Of a stretch of 64,000 nt of DNA, positions 18,194-27,687 are shown piece after piece (positions within the stretch are counted from its first letter, which is position 1; every line of letters begins with the position of its first letter). Both the position numbers and the translations under genes were made by a program. Under the pieces are notes generated by a model that saw nothing but the letters and a program-made list of their open reading frames with translations, was not told the DNA's origin and made no database searches. Source of the stretch: Akkermansiaceae bacterium (lineage in GTDB: Bacteria > Verrucomicrobiota > Verrucomicrobiia > Verrucomicrobiales > Akkermansiaceae); the NCBI GenBank assembly GCA_905182475.1, contig CAJJBR010000003.1:1-64000 (forward strand), read 5' to 3'.

Positions 18194-19181
18194 GGAGCGG
18201 GACAATCCGGAGCTACGGGGCAAGCCGGTGGGAGTTGGCGGAAGTAGTCGGCGCGGGGTGCTGACCACGGCGAACTACGAGGCACGGAAGTTCGGCTGCC
18301 ACTCTGCGATGCCGGTTTTCATGGCTTTGGAAAAATGTCCGGAGCTGTTGATCGTGCCGACACGTTTCGATGTTTACAAACGCGACAGCGCACGCATACG
18401 GGAGGTTTTCTCACGTTTCGCCAGTCTCATCGAACCGCTCTCACTCGACGAGGCATTCCTCGATGTGACCCACAACCCGGAGCCCGGGACGATCATCGCC
18501 TCGCGTATCCGCCAGCAGATCCGGGAGGATACGGGGCTGACAGCCTCGGCGGGAATCGCGCCGAACAAGCTGATTGCCAAGATCGCCAGTGATTGGAAAA
18601 AGCCGGACGGGCAGTTCTGTGTTTCCCCGGCGGATACGGCGGCATTCATGAAAGAACTTCCCCTCCGAAAAATTCCAGGCGTGGGTGGAAAAATGGCCGA
18701 GAAACTTTCCGCGATGGGGATGGAAACCTGCGGCCAATACCGGGCACTCGACCGCTTCGAGTGGGTGCGCCGACTCGGCGGCTACGGGGCGGAACTGCAC
18801 GACCGCTGCTGGGGGCGCGACGAACGCCCAGTGAATCCCGACAGCCCTAGAAAATCCCTCAGCATCGAAAATACTTTTTCAGAAAACCTCCACGGCATCC
18901 CGATGCTGGAGCGGGAAATGAAGGTGATGCTCGATGAGTTGGAAGAGAAGCTCACCTCCCGCCACACCGACCGACAGGTGCGCTCCTTGGTGGTGAAACT
19001 GAAATTCTCCGACTTCCGCCGCACCACTGCTGAGCGCGCGAACCCGGAGCTAAACCGTGAGATTTTCAGCGAACTCCTAACAGAAGTAGAGTCCAGATCC
19101 GAGGGGAAGCCCGCGCGACTGCTGGGAGTCGGCGTCCGTTTCCACGATGTTCCGGACGAGGAACAGATGGAACTTTTCTAG
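18129..19181 (+). CDS. dinB: DNA polymerase IV (Y-family)
   Basis: This 350-residue translesion polymerase has the palm motifs DMDCFYAAIEE near the N-terminus and SLDEAFLDVT, which hold the catalytic acidic residues, followed by a helix-hairpin-helix region (RKIPGVGGKMAEKL) and a C-terminal little-finger domain. It extends primers past damaged bases and lacks proofreading. The start is taken as the GTG at 18129, because residues ahead of IIHIDMD are normal for the family; this overlaps the AbrB-like gene. I see no beta-clamp binding consensus beyond the terminal EEQMELF, which fits the QxxLF type. Its TAG stop shares CTAG with the convergent gene. Confidence 0.94.
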   Translation: MQQEPPRKIIHIDMDCFYAAIEERDNPELRGKPVGVGGSSRRGVLTTANYEARKFGCHSAMPVFMALEKCPELLIVPTRFDVYKRDSARIREVFSRFASLIEPLSLDEAFLDVTHNPEPGTIIASRIRQQIREDTGLTASAGIAPNKLIAKIASDWKKPDGQFCVSPADTAAFMKELPLRKIPGVGGKMAEKLSAMGMETCGQYRALDRFEWVRRLGGYGAELHDRCWGRDERPVNPDSPRKSLSIENTFSENLHGIPMLEREMKVMLDELEEKLTSRHTDRQVRSLVVKLKFSDFRRTTAERANPELNREIFSELLTEVESRSEGKPARLLGVGVRFHDVPDEEQMELF

Positions 19182-20752
19182 ACTTCCACAGTAGCATCCG
19201 CGCATCTGAGACCGTCGAGGGCGGCGGAGACGATGCCACCTGCATATCCTGCACCCTCGCCACAAGGGAAGAAGCCTAAGACTTCTGGATGCTGCAAGGT
19301 CGCCGGATCGCGGGGAATTCTGAGAGGAGATGAGGTGCGAGTCTCGAAGCCTAACAGGAGTGCCTCGGAGGAGGCGTAGTTCTTGATCTGGCGGTTGAAG
19401 AGATTCAATCCTTTGCGAATGCGGTAGGTGACCTGCTTTGGAAGTAACTCGTGAAGGGGGGCGGAATTGAGGCCCGGGAAGTATGAGGTATCTGGTAGGT
19501 CGGATGAAATCTTTCCGGATAGGTAATCCGCCGCTCGCTGTGCCGGAGCCACCTGGCCCAGCGTCTGGTTACCGCCCGCAGTTTTCGCGGATCGCTCGAT
19601 ACCCTCTTGGAAGGCGATGCCCGCCATGATTCCGTGCTCTGGAATGAGCTTCGCGATGTCCTCCGGCTCGATGGAGGTGACGAGCCCGGAATTCGCGAAG
19701 GGCGAATCGCGGCGTGAAAGCGACATACCGTTCACCACCACCTGCGCGTCTTCCGTCGCTGCCGGGACGATCCAACCACCTGGGCACATGCAGAAGGAAT
19801 GCACACCGCGGTCGTCGATTTTCGTAGCGAGGCGATAGCGGGCGGCGGGCAGAAGATCCGGTCGGGGACGTCCTTCCGGAATGTTGTATTGCTGCCGGTC
19901 GATGAAGGGCTGGGTGTGCTCGATGCGAAAGCCTATGGCGAAAGGCTTGTGTTCCATCAGGATTTTTTTCTCCGCGAGGAGACTGTAGATGTCCCGTGCA
20001 GAGTGGCCGGTGGCGAGGATTGTAGCTTCTCCGAGAAACTCCCGGCCGTCCGTGGTGGAAACTCCTTTGATGCCACCATCTGAGATCAGAAGGTCGTTCA
20101 CCTTCGCTTGGAAATGGACTTCGCCACCATGATCAATAATAGATTTCCGTATCGCTTTGACTACGTTGGGCAAGAGGTTCGAGCCGATGTGTGGGTGTGC
20201 ATCCGTGAGGATTTTTTCGGGAGCTCCGTGAGCAACAAGAATACGGTAGATCTCCGCGACGGGGCCACGTTTTTTCGCGCGGGTGTAGAGTTTACCGTCG
20301 GAGAAAGTCCCCGCCCCGCCCTCGCCGAAGCAGTAGTTGGAATCTTCAATGACCCGGCCCTCACGAAGGATGGGCGCAAGATCGAAGCGCCGCGCGGATG
20401 CATCCTTCCCGCGCTCCAACACAATCGGCTTCTGCCCAAGCTCTAGACACCGCAACGCGGCAAACAAGCCCGCCGGCCCCGCACCAATAATGACCACCCG
20501 CTTCGCATTTTCAGAAAGCACGGGAGCCGACCAAACCGGCTTCACCTCCTCAGGTAAATCCTCATCCACCGCCACTTCCAGCCGGAGCTGCACCTTCACC
20601 TCCCGCTGCCGCGCATCGATGGAATGCTTCCGAAGCCTCAGGCCGGTAATACGTTCCGGATCGACATTCAGCATCTTTGCAACAGTGGCTTTCCGCGCCT
20701 CGTCGCTTTCCGAGCGCGCGAGGGGTAGGACGATGTCGAGAGTGTGAATCAT
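19178..20752 (-). CDS. FAD-dependent dehydrogenase, COG2509 type
   Basis: The product has 524 residues. The first 85 residues form the small N-terminal domain typical of this family, followed by the dinucleotide-binding motif VIIGAGPAGLFAALR and ERGKD. Other family marks are GEGGAGTFSDGKLYTR and the C-terminal GEGAGYAGGIVSAA. Close relatives are widespread but their substrate is unknown. The start ATG is at 20752. It lies 12 bp after the thioesterase gene in the same direction and probably shares its transcript. The stop overlaps that of dinB. Confidence 0.88.
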   Translation of the reverse strand: MIHTLDIVLPLARSESDEARKATVAKMLNVDPERITGLRLRKHSIDARQREVKVQLRLEVAVDEDLPEEVKPVWSAPVLSENAKRVVIIGAGPAGLFAALRCLELGQKPIVLERGKDASARRFDLAPILREGRVIEDSNYCFGEGGAGTFSDGKLYTRAKKRGPVAEIYRILVAHGAPEKILTDAHPHIGSNLLPNVVKAIRKSIIDHGGEVHFQAKVNDLLISDGGIKGVSTTDGREFLGEATILATGHSARDIYSLLAEKKILMEHKPFAIGFRIEHTQPFIDRQQYNIPEGRPRPDLLPAARYRLATKIDDRGVHSFCMCPGGWIVPAATEDAQVVVNGMSLSRRDSPFANSGLVTSIEPEDIAKLIPEHGIMAGIAFQEGIERSAKTAGGNQTLGQVAPAQRAADYLSGKISSDLPDTSYFPGLNSAPLHELLPKQVTYRIRKGLNLFNRQIKNYASSEALLLGFETRTSSPLRIPRDPATLQHPEVLGFFPCGEGAGYAGGIVSAALDGLRCADATVEV

Positions 20753-20764
20753 TCCCGGAAGTTC

Positions 20765-21109
20765 CTAGATTGCCCTTTTTTCTCCCTTGTCGTTCACGGA
20801 AACGAACGTGACGTGGGTAGTGAAAATCGGTGGGGTGTGGGTATTTTTTTCGTCGGTGACTTCGACCAGATAAGTGACCGAACTACTACCTTTCTTGGAT
20901 TGTGTGCAGTGAATGCCGAGGATGGTGCCGTCTCGGACGCCGTGGCGGAACTCGACCTTGTCCATGGCTATGGTGACGAACTGGCAGTGGGGGAAATCCA
21001 GTGAAGCGGCAATCCACGATGCCTCGTCAATCCATGCCAACAAACGACCGCCGAAAAGAAAACCGTAATGGTTCAGATCGCTGGGGAGAACGAGGCGGTG
21101 AGTTTGCAA
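20765..21109 (-). CDS. Hotdog-fold acyl-CoA thioesterase, YciA-like
   Basis: The product has 114 residues. The N-terminal HRLVLPSDLNHYGFLFGG and DEASWIAA follow the YciA/acyl-CoA thioesterase pattern, in which the Asn-His and Asp positions line the active site at the dimer interface. These enzymes hydrolyse acyl-CoA to free acid and CoA. The start appears to be a TTG at 21109, since the family motif begins three residues later and no ATG lies upstream. The 5-prime side has an ACTTTAAA AT-rich motif. It is probably cotranscribed with the FAD enzyme. Confidence 0.82.
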   Translation of the reverse strand: MQTHRLVLPSDLNHYGFLFGGRLLAWIDEASWIAASLDFPHCQFVTIAMDKVEFRHGVRDGTILGIHCTQSKKGSSSVTYLVEVTDEKNTHTPPIFTTHVTFVSVNDKGEKRAI

Positions 21110-21223
21110 AACTTTAAATTGCCTATGGGCTATGAAGGGTGATCTTTGCCGGGTAGTGAACTGATCGCTAAGGCTCTCTCAAGTCATTCTAAACTTTAAA
21201 CCCGAAGGAAGAGGTCACTTTGT

Positions 21224-21694
21224 TCACCATTTGCTGCGGCGGCGACCTTCCTTATGGATTGACGCATCGAGCGAGTAACTGCCGGCTCCGGAGAGGAGGA
21301 TGGCGATGGCGGGTATCAGATAGAGCACGCCGGCTTCCTTCGACCCGATGCCTCCCGGTGCGAACCAGGCTTCGCCAGCGTTGATATTGAAAGCCGCCAC
21401 AATCATTGTGAAAGCGAATGCGAATGCCGCTGGCCTAGTCGCGAGACCGAGGATCAGAAGTGCTGCGCAGCCGACTTCCACACCTATGGTTGCCATCAGA
21501 CTGATGGGTGGCGACATGTATTTCAGGGGAAAAAAATCGGGAACCGGGAATTTGTCTTTCGCTACAGCGAAATTCTGGAACTTTCCGAGACCGTGGCCGA
21601 ACAGCATCAGCAGCCCGGTACCTACGCGGAGGACTAAGAGCCCGATCGAGGCGGTGGAATCGCGGGTGCCGCAATCAAAGAAGAATTTTTTCAT
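21224..21694 (-). CDS. DoxX-family membrane protein
   Basis: The protein has 156 residues and about four transmembrane helices, with the DoxX pattern LLVLRVGTGLLMLFGHGLGK in the first helix and GVEVGCAALLILGL in the second. DoxX proteins are small membrane proteins linked to oxidoreductase or redox roles; the role here is unknown. I use the ATG at 21694 (MKKFFFDCG). The frame is open further upstream, but that part overlaps the Jag-like gene and has no family similarity. Confidence 0.85.
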   Translation of the reverse strand: MKKFFFDCGTRDSTASIGLLVLRVGTGLLMLFGHGLGKFQNFAVAKDKFPVPDFFPLKYMSPPISLMATIGVEVGCAALLILGLATRPAAFAFAFTMIVAAFNINAGEAWFAPGGIGSKEAGVLYLIPAIAILLSGAGSYSLDASIHKEGRRRSKW

Positions 21695-21728
21695 ATGGAT
21701 GGATGGGTGCCGAGCACACTGAATCTTA

Positions 21729-22178
21729 CTATTTCGGGGAAATGCTAATGCGCTTGAGGCGGTCGTCGCCGGAGGGGGATATTGCGGTAATGCCGTCATC
21801 CTTTGCCAGCTCGTTGTAGGCAAGACGACGGTAGTAAGCATTGAGCGGGCGCATACGGTAGGCCTTCCCTTGGGTTTTCACTAGCTCAATCATCTCACGA
21901 ACTTCTTCTCCGAGCTGGTCTTCCTGCATTGCGCGGAAGTGCTCGCAATCCACCTTCACCCGCCCGGCATCTGGCATCTGGCGGCGGAGGATTCGGTTTA
22001 CGAGGTATTGAATGTCGTCGAGGCGGTCGCCGTTGTTGCCGATGATGGCTTCCTTTTCTGCAGAAAAAATCTGCAGGCTTGGGCCGTCTGCTGTTTCCTG
22101 GATTTCGATTTCGGCGGCCAAACCAAGATGCCCGAGCATGGAGTCGAGGATTTTTCCGGCTAATTCAGCTGCGTTCAT
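21729..22178 (-). CDS. Jag/SpoIIIJ-associated KH-R3H RNA-binding protein
   Basis: The product has 149 residues. An N-terminal KH-like segment carries IIGNNGDRLDDIQYLVN, where the GxxG loop is GNNG, and a C-terminal R3H-like segment carries RPLNAYYRRLAYNE. These features match the Jag family, RNA-binding proteins usually encoded beside yidC and rnpA and linked to cell envelope and division control. Here yidC is not adjacent. The start ATG at 22178 gives the expected MNAAELAGKIL N-terminus; upstream open codons look non-coding. The Jag-specific N-terminal domain is absent, as in many short homologues. Confidence 0.8.
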   Translation of the reverse strand: MNAAELAGKILDSMLGHLGLAAEIEIQETADGPSLQIFSAEKEAIIGNNGDRLDDIQYLVNRILRRQMPDAGRVKVDCEHFRAMQEDQLGEEVREMIELVKTQGKAYRMRPLNAYYRRLAYNELAKDDGITAISPSGDDRLKRISISPK

Positions 22179-22266
22179 AAGGGAGACGTTAGCGAAAAGT
22201 GGGGTGGGGTCAACTTTCCCGCATTTATTATTGAAGAGTGGGGCGGACGACGGGAAAATTCCCAGC

Positions 22267-22662
22267 ATGTCCACGATCCCCTGGAGCAAGATTTTCTCAT
22301 TCACCCCGCAGGATATTACCAAGGTTCTGCTCACTGCGGTTATCATTCTGATCGTCAACAAGGTGCAGATTTTCAGCGACAAGCTCTCTGCCCTTCTGAT
22401 CGCCCTGCCGCTCACTTCTCTACTAGCGATGGTCTGGATGTATCAAGCCAAGCAGACTCCTGAGAGAATCGCAGGGCATGCGGAAGGCACTTTCTGGTTC
22501 GTTTTGCCCACCCTACCGATGTTCCTAGTTTTCCCGTGGATGCTGCGGAACGGCTGGTCGTTCTGGTCTGCACTCGGCGCGAACTGCGTCCTAACTACCA
22601 TTCTATTCTGGATTACCGTAGTCGTGCTGAGAAAGTTCGGGATCGACCTGATGCCGAAGTAG
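22267..22662 (+). CDS. DUF3147-family membrane protein
   Basis: A 131-residue protein with four predicted transmembrane helices and the charged loop YQAKQTPERIAGHAEGTFWF, which is typical of the DUF3147 family. The function is not known for any member I can recall. The start ATG is at 22267. It is divergent from the Jag-like gene and stands upstream of rpoZ on the same strand. Confidence 0.75.
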   Translation: MSTIPWSKIFSFTPQDITKVLLTAVIILIVNKVQIFSDKLSALLIALPLTSLLAMVWMYQAKQTPERIAGHAEGTFWFVLPTLPMFLVFPWMLRNGWSFWSALGANCVLTTILFWITVVVLRKFGIDLMPK

Positions 22663-22775
22663 GCAAGTTTTCCAAAAAAATCATCCAAAAACCATGCAAC
22701 AAGCGATTTTGGGCTTGCACAAGACCGTGATCTCTGGTTTCACAACCAGCCCGCGTCCTATACACCGAATTTGTT

Positions 22776-23069
22776 TTGAGCGAAAAAGCCCAGCCCCAGC
22801 CCCCGGAGAATGTAGTCTCCTTTGAGCAGGCGAAGCCCAATCCGCTCCTTCCCGGCTCTACCATGAAAAGTGATCTTGTTGAACAGGCTTCTGAAATCGT
22901 CTCCGACCCTCTCGTCCTCATTAACCTCGTTTCCCAACGGGTTCGTCAGCTAAACAGCGGTCGCTCCCCGCTCATTCCGACTCGCCCTTCCATGGGTGCT
23001 GCGGATATCGCGCTTACTGAGATCATTGAAGGGAAAATCAAGTACGTCGAGAAACCGATGTCGATCTGA
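22776..23069 (+). CDS. rpoZ: RNA polymerase omega subunit
   Basis: The C-terminal 69 residues (from MKSDLVEQASEIV at 22863) contain the omega-like core: LVLINLVSQRVRQLNSG, then ADIALTEIIEGKI. Omega helps assemble and stabilise the RNA polymerase beta-prime subunit. The frame also starts at a TTG at 22776, which would add a 29-residue proline-rich N-terminus. The ATG at 22863 is the safer start by family length, and I list the longer frame because nothing excludes it. smpB follows in the same direction. Confidence 0.82.
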   Translation: MSEKAQPQPPENVVSFEQAKPNPLLPGSTMKSDLVEQASEIVSDPLVLINLVSQRVRQLNSGRSPLIPTRPSMGAADIALTEIIEGKIKYVEKPMSI

Positions 23070-23117
23070 CCAGGCTCCCCGGGTGCCAGAAAGGGTAGCG
23101 ACCCGCCCGCCCAACCA

Positions 23118-23576
23118 ATGAGTGCTGAAATCGCTACCAACCGCAAGGCCAGTCGGGATTTCCACATCCTCGACAAATACGAGGCTGGTCTTGAGCTGAA
23201 AGGCACCGAGGTCAAATCGATCCGTGCCGGCAAGATCAACGTCTCCGACGCCTTTGCCCGCGTCGAAGGCAACCAGATATTTCTCTACGGCTGTGACATC
23301 CAGCCCTGGCAGACCGCCGGCGAGTGGTTCAACCACATGTCGAAACGCCCGCGCCGTCTGCTGCTCCACAAAAAAGAAATCCTCAAGCTTTCCGCAGAAA
23401 CCGCCATCAAAGGCTGCACCCTGCCGCTCTTGCGGATGTACTGGAAAGACCGGCGGGTGAAAGTAGAAATTGGCGTCGGAAAAGGCAAAACCCATTCCGA
23501 CCAGCGCCACGACCTGAAGAAAAAGGTAGAGATGCGCGAGGCTCAACGGGAAATGGCACGCTTCAATCGCCGGTAG
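23118..23576 (+). CDS. smpB: SsrA-binding protein
   Basis: The product has 152 residues and matches SmpB throughout: NRKASRDFHILDKYEAGLEL at the start, GTEVKSIRAGKIN, and a basic C-terminal tail (KGKTHSDQRHDLKKK). SmpB binds tmRNA and brings it to stalled ribosomes for trans-translation; the C-terminal tail sits in the empty mRNA channel. The length is normal. I find no ssrA gene in the window. A MITE-like element starts three bases after its stop codon. Confidence 0.96.
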   Translation: MSAEIATNRKASRDFHILDKYEAGLELKGTEVKSIRAGKINVSDAFARVEGNQIFLYGCDIQPWQTAGEWFNHMSKRPRRLLLHKKEILKLSAETAIKGCTLPLLRMYWKDRRVKVEIGVGKGKTHSDQRHDLKKKVEMREAQREMARFNRR

Positions 23577-23578
23577 GC

Positions 23579-23862
23579 ACTAGTGCCCAGAAAATCTTCA
23601 TCTGACGGATGGGGATTTTTAAGGTCTTGAGAAAAAGGCTTCCGATGGTCGCGGAGGGTCAGAAAGCTCGACGCTTTTTCCCAATAGCTGGGTTGCGCGT
23701 CGAGTCGTGAATCTCGATTGCCTACGCTCCTCTCCGGCCAAGCGGTGTGTGCCCTCCTTCTCAGTAGGGCATGGTATGCTGGCTTTTACTCCCTCCTTGC
23801 GCCTTGCTTTTGGAAAAAATCGCCTTCGCCCATCCGTCAGATTAAGGTTTTCAGAACACTAG
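23579..23862. mobile_element. MITE-like element, ACTAGT-ended family, copy 2
   Basis: The element is 284 bp and runs from ACTAGTGCCC to ACACTAG. Its terminal inverted repeats extend about 34 bp and include ATCTGACGGATGGG on the left against the complement on the right. The interior right part shares TGCGCCTTG and GGAAAAAATCGCCTTCGCCC with copy 1. It fills most of the 348-bp gap between smpB and the symporter gene. No coding frame is apparent. Confidence 0.82.
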
Positions 23863-23924
23863 CAAAAGCGAAATCATCTCAACCCGAAGTCATACAGCCG
23901 ACTGCCCATTTGATCAGCCTCAAA

Positions 23925-25499
23925 TTATTCACGCTTGAAAAAACCTCCGCCCAATCCACAGGCCAATGTGATCAGCGCATTTATAGGGAAGAACCACTCC
24001 GAGGCCAGCTTAGGTCGACTCTCGATCAGAGCCTTTGCCAAATCCTTCTGCCCGATCATCTCCAGAATACTCATTAGTTCTGGACGAAAATAAGCCACCA
24101 GCAACACCGAAAGAGTAGTTCCCACGACCAAACCTCTTCCACTCACCCTCCACGGAATCAACGCCGCCAGCAAAACCCCCAACAGCGGGCCGTAGGTGTA
24201 TGCCACCATCCCGAAAGCCAGACCAATCAAATCACTATCATCGTTCCGGCGATAGATCTCCCACAACAGTAAACCGGCAAGTGTCAGAATCACCCCCCAA
24301 ATCAACACAGCGATTCGCGAAATCTTCACCATCCGCGCCCCTTGCCCCTCCTCTTCCATTCGCTCTTGTCCGTAGATCACTGACAAACTCGTCTGGCTAA
24401 GCGCTGCCAAAATTGAATCCAAACTGGATATGGCTGCCGCGAAAGCTCCGGCCAATATCAATCCGCTCAAGCCCACCGGCACCTCACGCACGATCCAAGC
24501 CGGAAAAACATTGTTGGGGCTCTCAGCGAACTTGGCTGCCAAAGCTGCCTCCGGCGGATATTGCTGATACCAAGCAAAAAGACCCGACCCCACCGCCAAC
24601 ATCAACAGTGTAATCAGAAGAGAAACACTGCTCCAGCACATCGCCTTGCGCGCATCACTCACACTTCCGCAGCAGAACATGCGTTGCGTATTAAGCTGGT
24701 CTACCCCAAAGGCCGTAAAGTTCTGGAAGGGCATCGCCAACAAGCCCACCCATAACGTGTAGCGCAACTCCGGCTTTTCAAAAGGTGCTGTCAGATCAAG
24801 GAAACGCATCTTATCGATCGCGACACCATCCACCACCACTTGGTTCAGCGCCACAACCTCGCTCCAGCCCAGCCCTTTTAACAACAGAAACAAGGCCAAC
24901 AGCCCTCCAAAAACAAACAAGCAGAACTGCATTACATCCGTCCAGATCACCGTTTGCATCCCTCCCATCAAAGTCCAGATCACCGCAACTAATCCGATCA
25001 CAACGATACAAAACTCCACTGACAACCCCGTCACCTCTCGCAAAATAATCGCCGTCACCAGCACGCGAACACTTTGTCCAAGAATCGAACCCAAGGAAAA
25101 CAATCCCGTCACCAAGGTCTTCACTTTCGCACCGAGGCGATTTCCCATGAAATCGTATGGGCTGTAAATCTCCTTCTCGTAGTAAAGAGGAATCAACCAA
25201 TAAGCCACAGCGAAGCGAGCCACCATCGAGCCTACTCCCCACTGTAAATATGTCCAATCGCCCATGAGTCCGAAAACAATTCCGGGCACCCCAATGAAGG
25301 TAAGCGCACTAATCTCCGTGGCGATCATCGATCCGCTCACAGCCCACCACGGCAACGTCCTTCCACCTAAAAAGAAATCCTTAATACTTGCCTGCTGCCC
25401 ACTCATTTTATGCCCCACCCACGTGGTCAGCAGCAGGTAACCGACTAATACGGCCCAATCCCAGCCCGTGAAATGCGCTTCAATCGCTCCGGTAAACAT
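23925..25499 (-). CDS. Sodium:solute symporter (SSS family)
   Basis: A 524-residue protein with 13-14 predicted membrane helices. The second helix region has the family signature SGSMIATEISALTFIGVPG, and a later segment GLILAGAFAAAISSLDSILAALS matches the conserved helix that lines the sodium site. SSS carriers couple sodium entry to uptake of sugars, amino acids, vitamins or sialic acids; the substrate here is not deducible. The start ATG is at 25499. The divergent glgB gene begins 105 bp away, so the two could share an upstream control region. Confidence 0.9.
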   Translation of the reverse strand: MFTGAIEAHFTGWDWAVLVGYLLLTTWVGHKMSGQQASIKDFFLGGRTLPWWAVSGSMIATEISALTFIGVPGIVFGLMGDWTYLQWGVGSMVARFAVAYWLIPLYYEKEIYSPYDFMGNRLGAKVKTLVTGLFSLGSILGQSVRVLVTAIILREVTGLSVEFCIVVIGLVAVIWTLMGGMQTVIWTDVMQFCLFVFGGLLALFLLLKGLGWSEVVALNQVVVDGVAIDKMRFLDLTAPFEKPELRYTLWVGLLAMPFQNFTAFGVDQLNTQRMFCCGSVSDARKAMCWSSVSLLITLLMLAVGSGLFAWYQQYPPEAALAAKFAESPNNVFPAWIVREVPVGLSGLILAGAFAAAISSLDSILAALSQTSLSVIYGQERMEEEGQGARMVKISRIAVLIWGVILTLAGLLLWEIYRRNDDSDLIGLAFGMVAYTYGPLLGVLLAALIPWRVSGRGLVVGTTLSVLLVAYFRPELMSILEMIGQKDLAKALIESRPKLASEWFFPINALITLACGLGGGFFKRE

Positions 25500-25604
25500 G
25501 AGCAGAGGCTAGTGATTCGAGCCTGGTAACCAAGATTCAAATTGAAGGATCCGCCCAACCCTTTTCTGTTTCCAAGCACACACCTCCCACCTTTACTCAA
25601 CGGT

Positions 25605-27596
25605 ATGGAAGAAAAGTCCGAACTCCCAAAACTGGTGCAAGACGATCCTTGGCTGGAGCCGCAGACCGATGCCATCCGCCGCCGCTCCGCACGCTTTAAA
25701 GATGCCCTTCGCGAAATCCGGGAAAACAACGGCTCTCTCGCCGCCTACTCACGCGGGCACAAATACAGTGGCATCCATTTTAACAGCGCTTCCAACGAAT
25801 GGGTCGTCCGCGAATGGCTACCCGAAGCGAAAGCCGTTTCCTTAATCGGCGATTTCAACAATTGGAACCGCGACACCAATCCTCTCGAAAAAAAGAACGG
25901 CGGTGTCTGGGAACTCAAGCTAGCCTCAGGGGAACTTTCCCACGGGGAAAAAATCAAACTCCACATCCACGGCGCAGACGATGCCCGCCTCGACCGCCTC
26001 CCCGCCACCATCACCCGCGCCGTGCAAGATTCCGTCTCGCACGATTACACCGGCCAAATCTGGAATCCGGATGACCAATACATCTGGAAGCATGAGTTCG
26101 ACCCCTCGGAAATCACCGCCCCTCTCATTTACGAATCCCACACCGGCATGGCGGGCGAGGAACCGCGCGTCCATTCCTATCGCGAGTTCGCCGACCACGT
26201 CCTGCCCCGCATTCAAAGGGCCGGTTACAACACCGTCCAACTCATGGCCGTCCAAGAGCATCCCTATTACGGCTCCTTCGGCTACCACGTCTCCTCGTTT
26301 TTCGCTGCCTGCTCCCGCTTCGGCACACCCGAGGATTTGAAATACCTGATCGATACAGCTCACGGTATGAACATCGCCGTTCTGTTAGACATCGTCCATT
26401 CCCACGCCGTTAAAAACATCTCGGAAGGCCTCAACAACCTCGACGGATCCGGCCACCAGTATTTCCACGGCGGAGAAAAGGGTGACCACCCGCAGTGGGA
26501 TTCCAAATGCTTCGACTACGGCCGCCCGGAGGTGAAACAATTCCTCCTCTCCAACGTCCGCTACTGGCTTGAAGAATTTCGCTTCGACGGCTTCCGCTTC
26601 GACGGTATCACCTCCATGCTCTATCACTCCCACGGCACCCGCGCCTTCAGTGCCTACGAAGATTACTTCGGAGATGACGCTGACGAGGAAGCCATCCTTT
26701 ATCTAAAACTCGCCAACGAACTCATCTCGGAAATCAAACCCGGCGCCATCGTCGTCGCCGAGGACATGTCCGGCATGCCAGGCCTCTGTCGGCCGAATTC
26801 CGAAGGTGGAGTCGGTTTCACCCACCGCCTCGCCATGGGAATCCCCGACCACTGGATCAAACTTCTCAAGCACCAGCGCGACGAGGACTGGGATCTCGAC
26901 GAGCTCTGGGGCGTCATCACCAACCGCCGTTTCCACGAGGCCACCATCTCCTACGCCGAAAGCCACGACCAGGCACTCGTCGGTGACAAGACTCTCGCCT
27001 TCCGCCTCATGGACAAGGAGATGTATTGGCACATGGATGTGGAAAACCAGCATCCCGTCATTGAGCGCGGCATCGCCCTCCACAAGATCATCCGCCTCAT
27101 GACGGCTGCCTTCGGCGGTGAGGGATACCTGAACTTCATGGGCAACGAATTCGGCCACCCCGAATGGCTCGACTTCCCACGCGAGGGCAACGGCTGGTCC
27201 TACCACTACTGCCGCCGCCAATGGTCGCTCGTCGATAACGAAGAACTTAAATACAAGTGGCTAGCCGAGTGGGATCGCGATCTCGTCAACCTCCTCAAGG
27301 AGCGCAAAGTCCTCCAATCCGCCCCCGCCCAGCTCCTCCACCTAGATCACGAAAACAAGATACTCATCGCCGAACGCGCCAACCTCATTTTCGTCATCAA
27401 CCTCTCCGCCGACAAATCCATCCCCGACTACGGAATCGCCCCGCACAACAACACTACCCACAGACTCCTCCTCGATTCTGACGAAGGAAAATACGGCGGC
27501 CACTCCCGCATCGACCACTCCGTCGATTACCCGGCCCACAAGGATGGTGAGTTGAAATTCTACGCCACCTCGCGGACGGCACTCGTCCTCGGCTAA
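25605..27596 (+). CDS. glgB: 1,4-alpha-glucan branching enzyme (GH13)
   Basis: The protein has 663 residues from the ATG at 25605; a TTG at 25542 would add 21 residues with no family similarity. It has an N-terminal CBM48-type domain (VREWLPEAKAVSLIGDFNNW), then the GH13 barrel with the nucleophile in RFDGFRFDGI (about residue 330), the acid in VAEDMSG (about residue 385) and YAESHDQAL near the third site. The pattern resembles the eukaryote-like branching enzymes found in some bacteria. It makes alpha-1,6 branches in glycogen. Other glycogen genes are not adjacent. Confidence 0.92.
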   Translation: MEEKSELPKLVQDDPWLEPQTDAIRRRSARFKDALREIRENNGSLAAYSRGHKYSGIHFNSASNEWVVREWLPEAKAVSLIGDFNNWNRDTNPLEKKNGGVWELKLASGELSHGEKIKLHIHGADDARLDRLPATITRAVQDSVSHDYTGQIWNPDDQYIWKHEFDPSEITAPLIYESHTGMAGEEPRVHSYREFADHVLPRIQRAGYNTVQLMAVQEHPYYGSFGYHVSSFFAACSRFGTPEDLKYLIDTAHGMNIAVLLDIVHSHAVKNISEGLNNLDGSGHQYFHGGEKGDHPQWDSKCFDYGRPEVKQFLLSNVRYWLEEFRFDGFRFDGITSMLYHSHGTRAFSAYEDYFGDDADEEAILYLKLANELISEIKPGAIVVAEDMSGMPGLCRPNSEGGVGFTHRLAMGIPDHWIKLLKHQRDEDWDLDELWGVITNRRFHEATISYAESHDQALVGDKTLAFRLMDKEMYWHMDVENQHPVIERGIALHKIIRLMTAAFGGEGYLNFMGNEFGHPEWLDFPREGNGWSYHYCRRQWSLVDNEELKYKWLAEWDRDLVNLLKERKVLQSAPAQLLHLDHENKILIAERANLIFVINLSADKSIPDYGIAPHNNTTHRLLLDSDEGKYGGHSRIDHSVDYPAHKDGELKFYATSRTALVLG

Positions 27597-27687
27597 GGAT
27601 TCGGGACATTCCTGTTCCGACAAAATCCCAATCCGCCCTCATAGACAGTGAACAAAATCCTTCCACTGATTTTCGCTAGAAGAGCAC

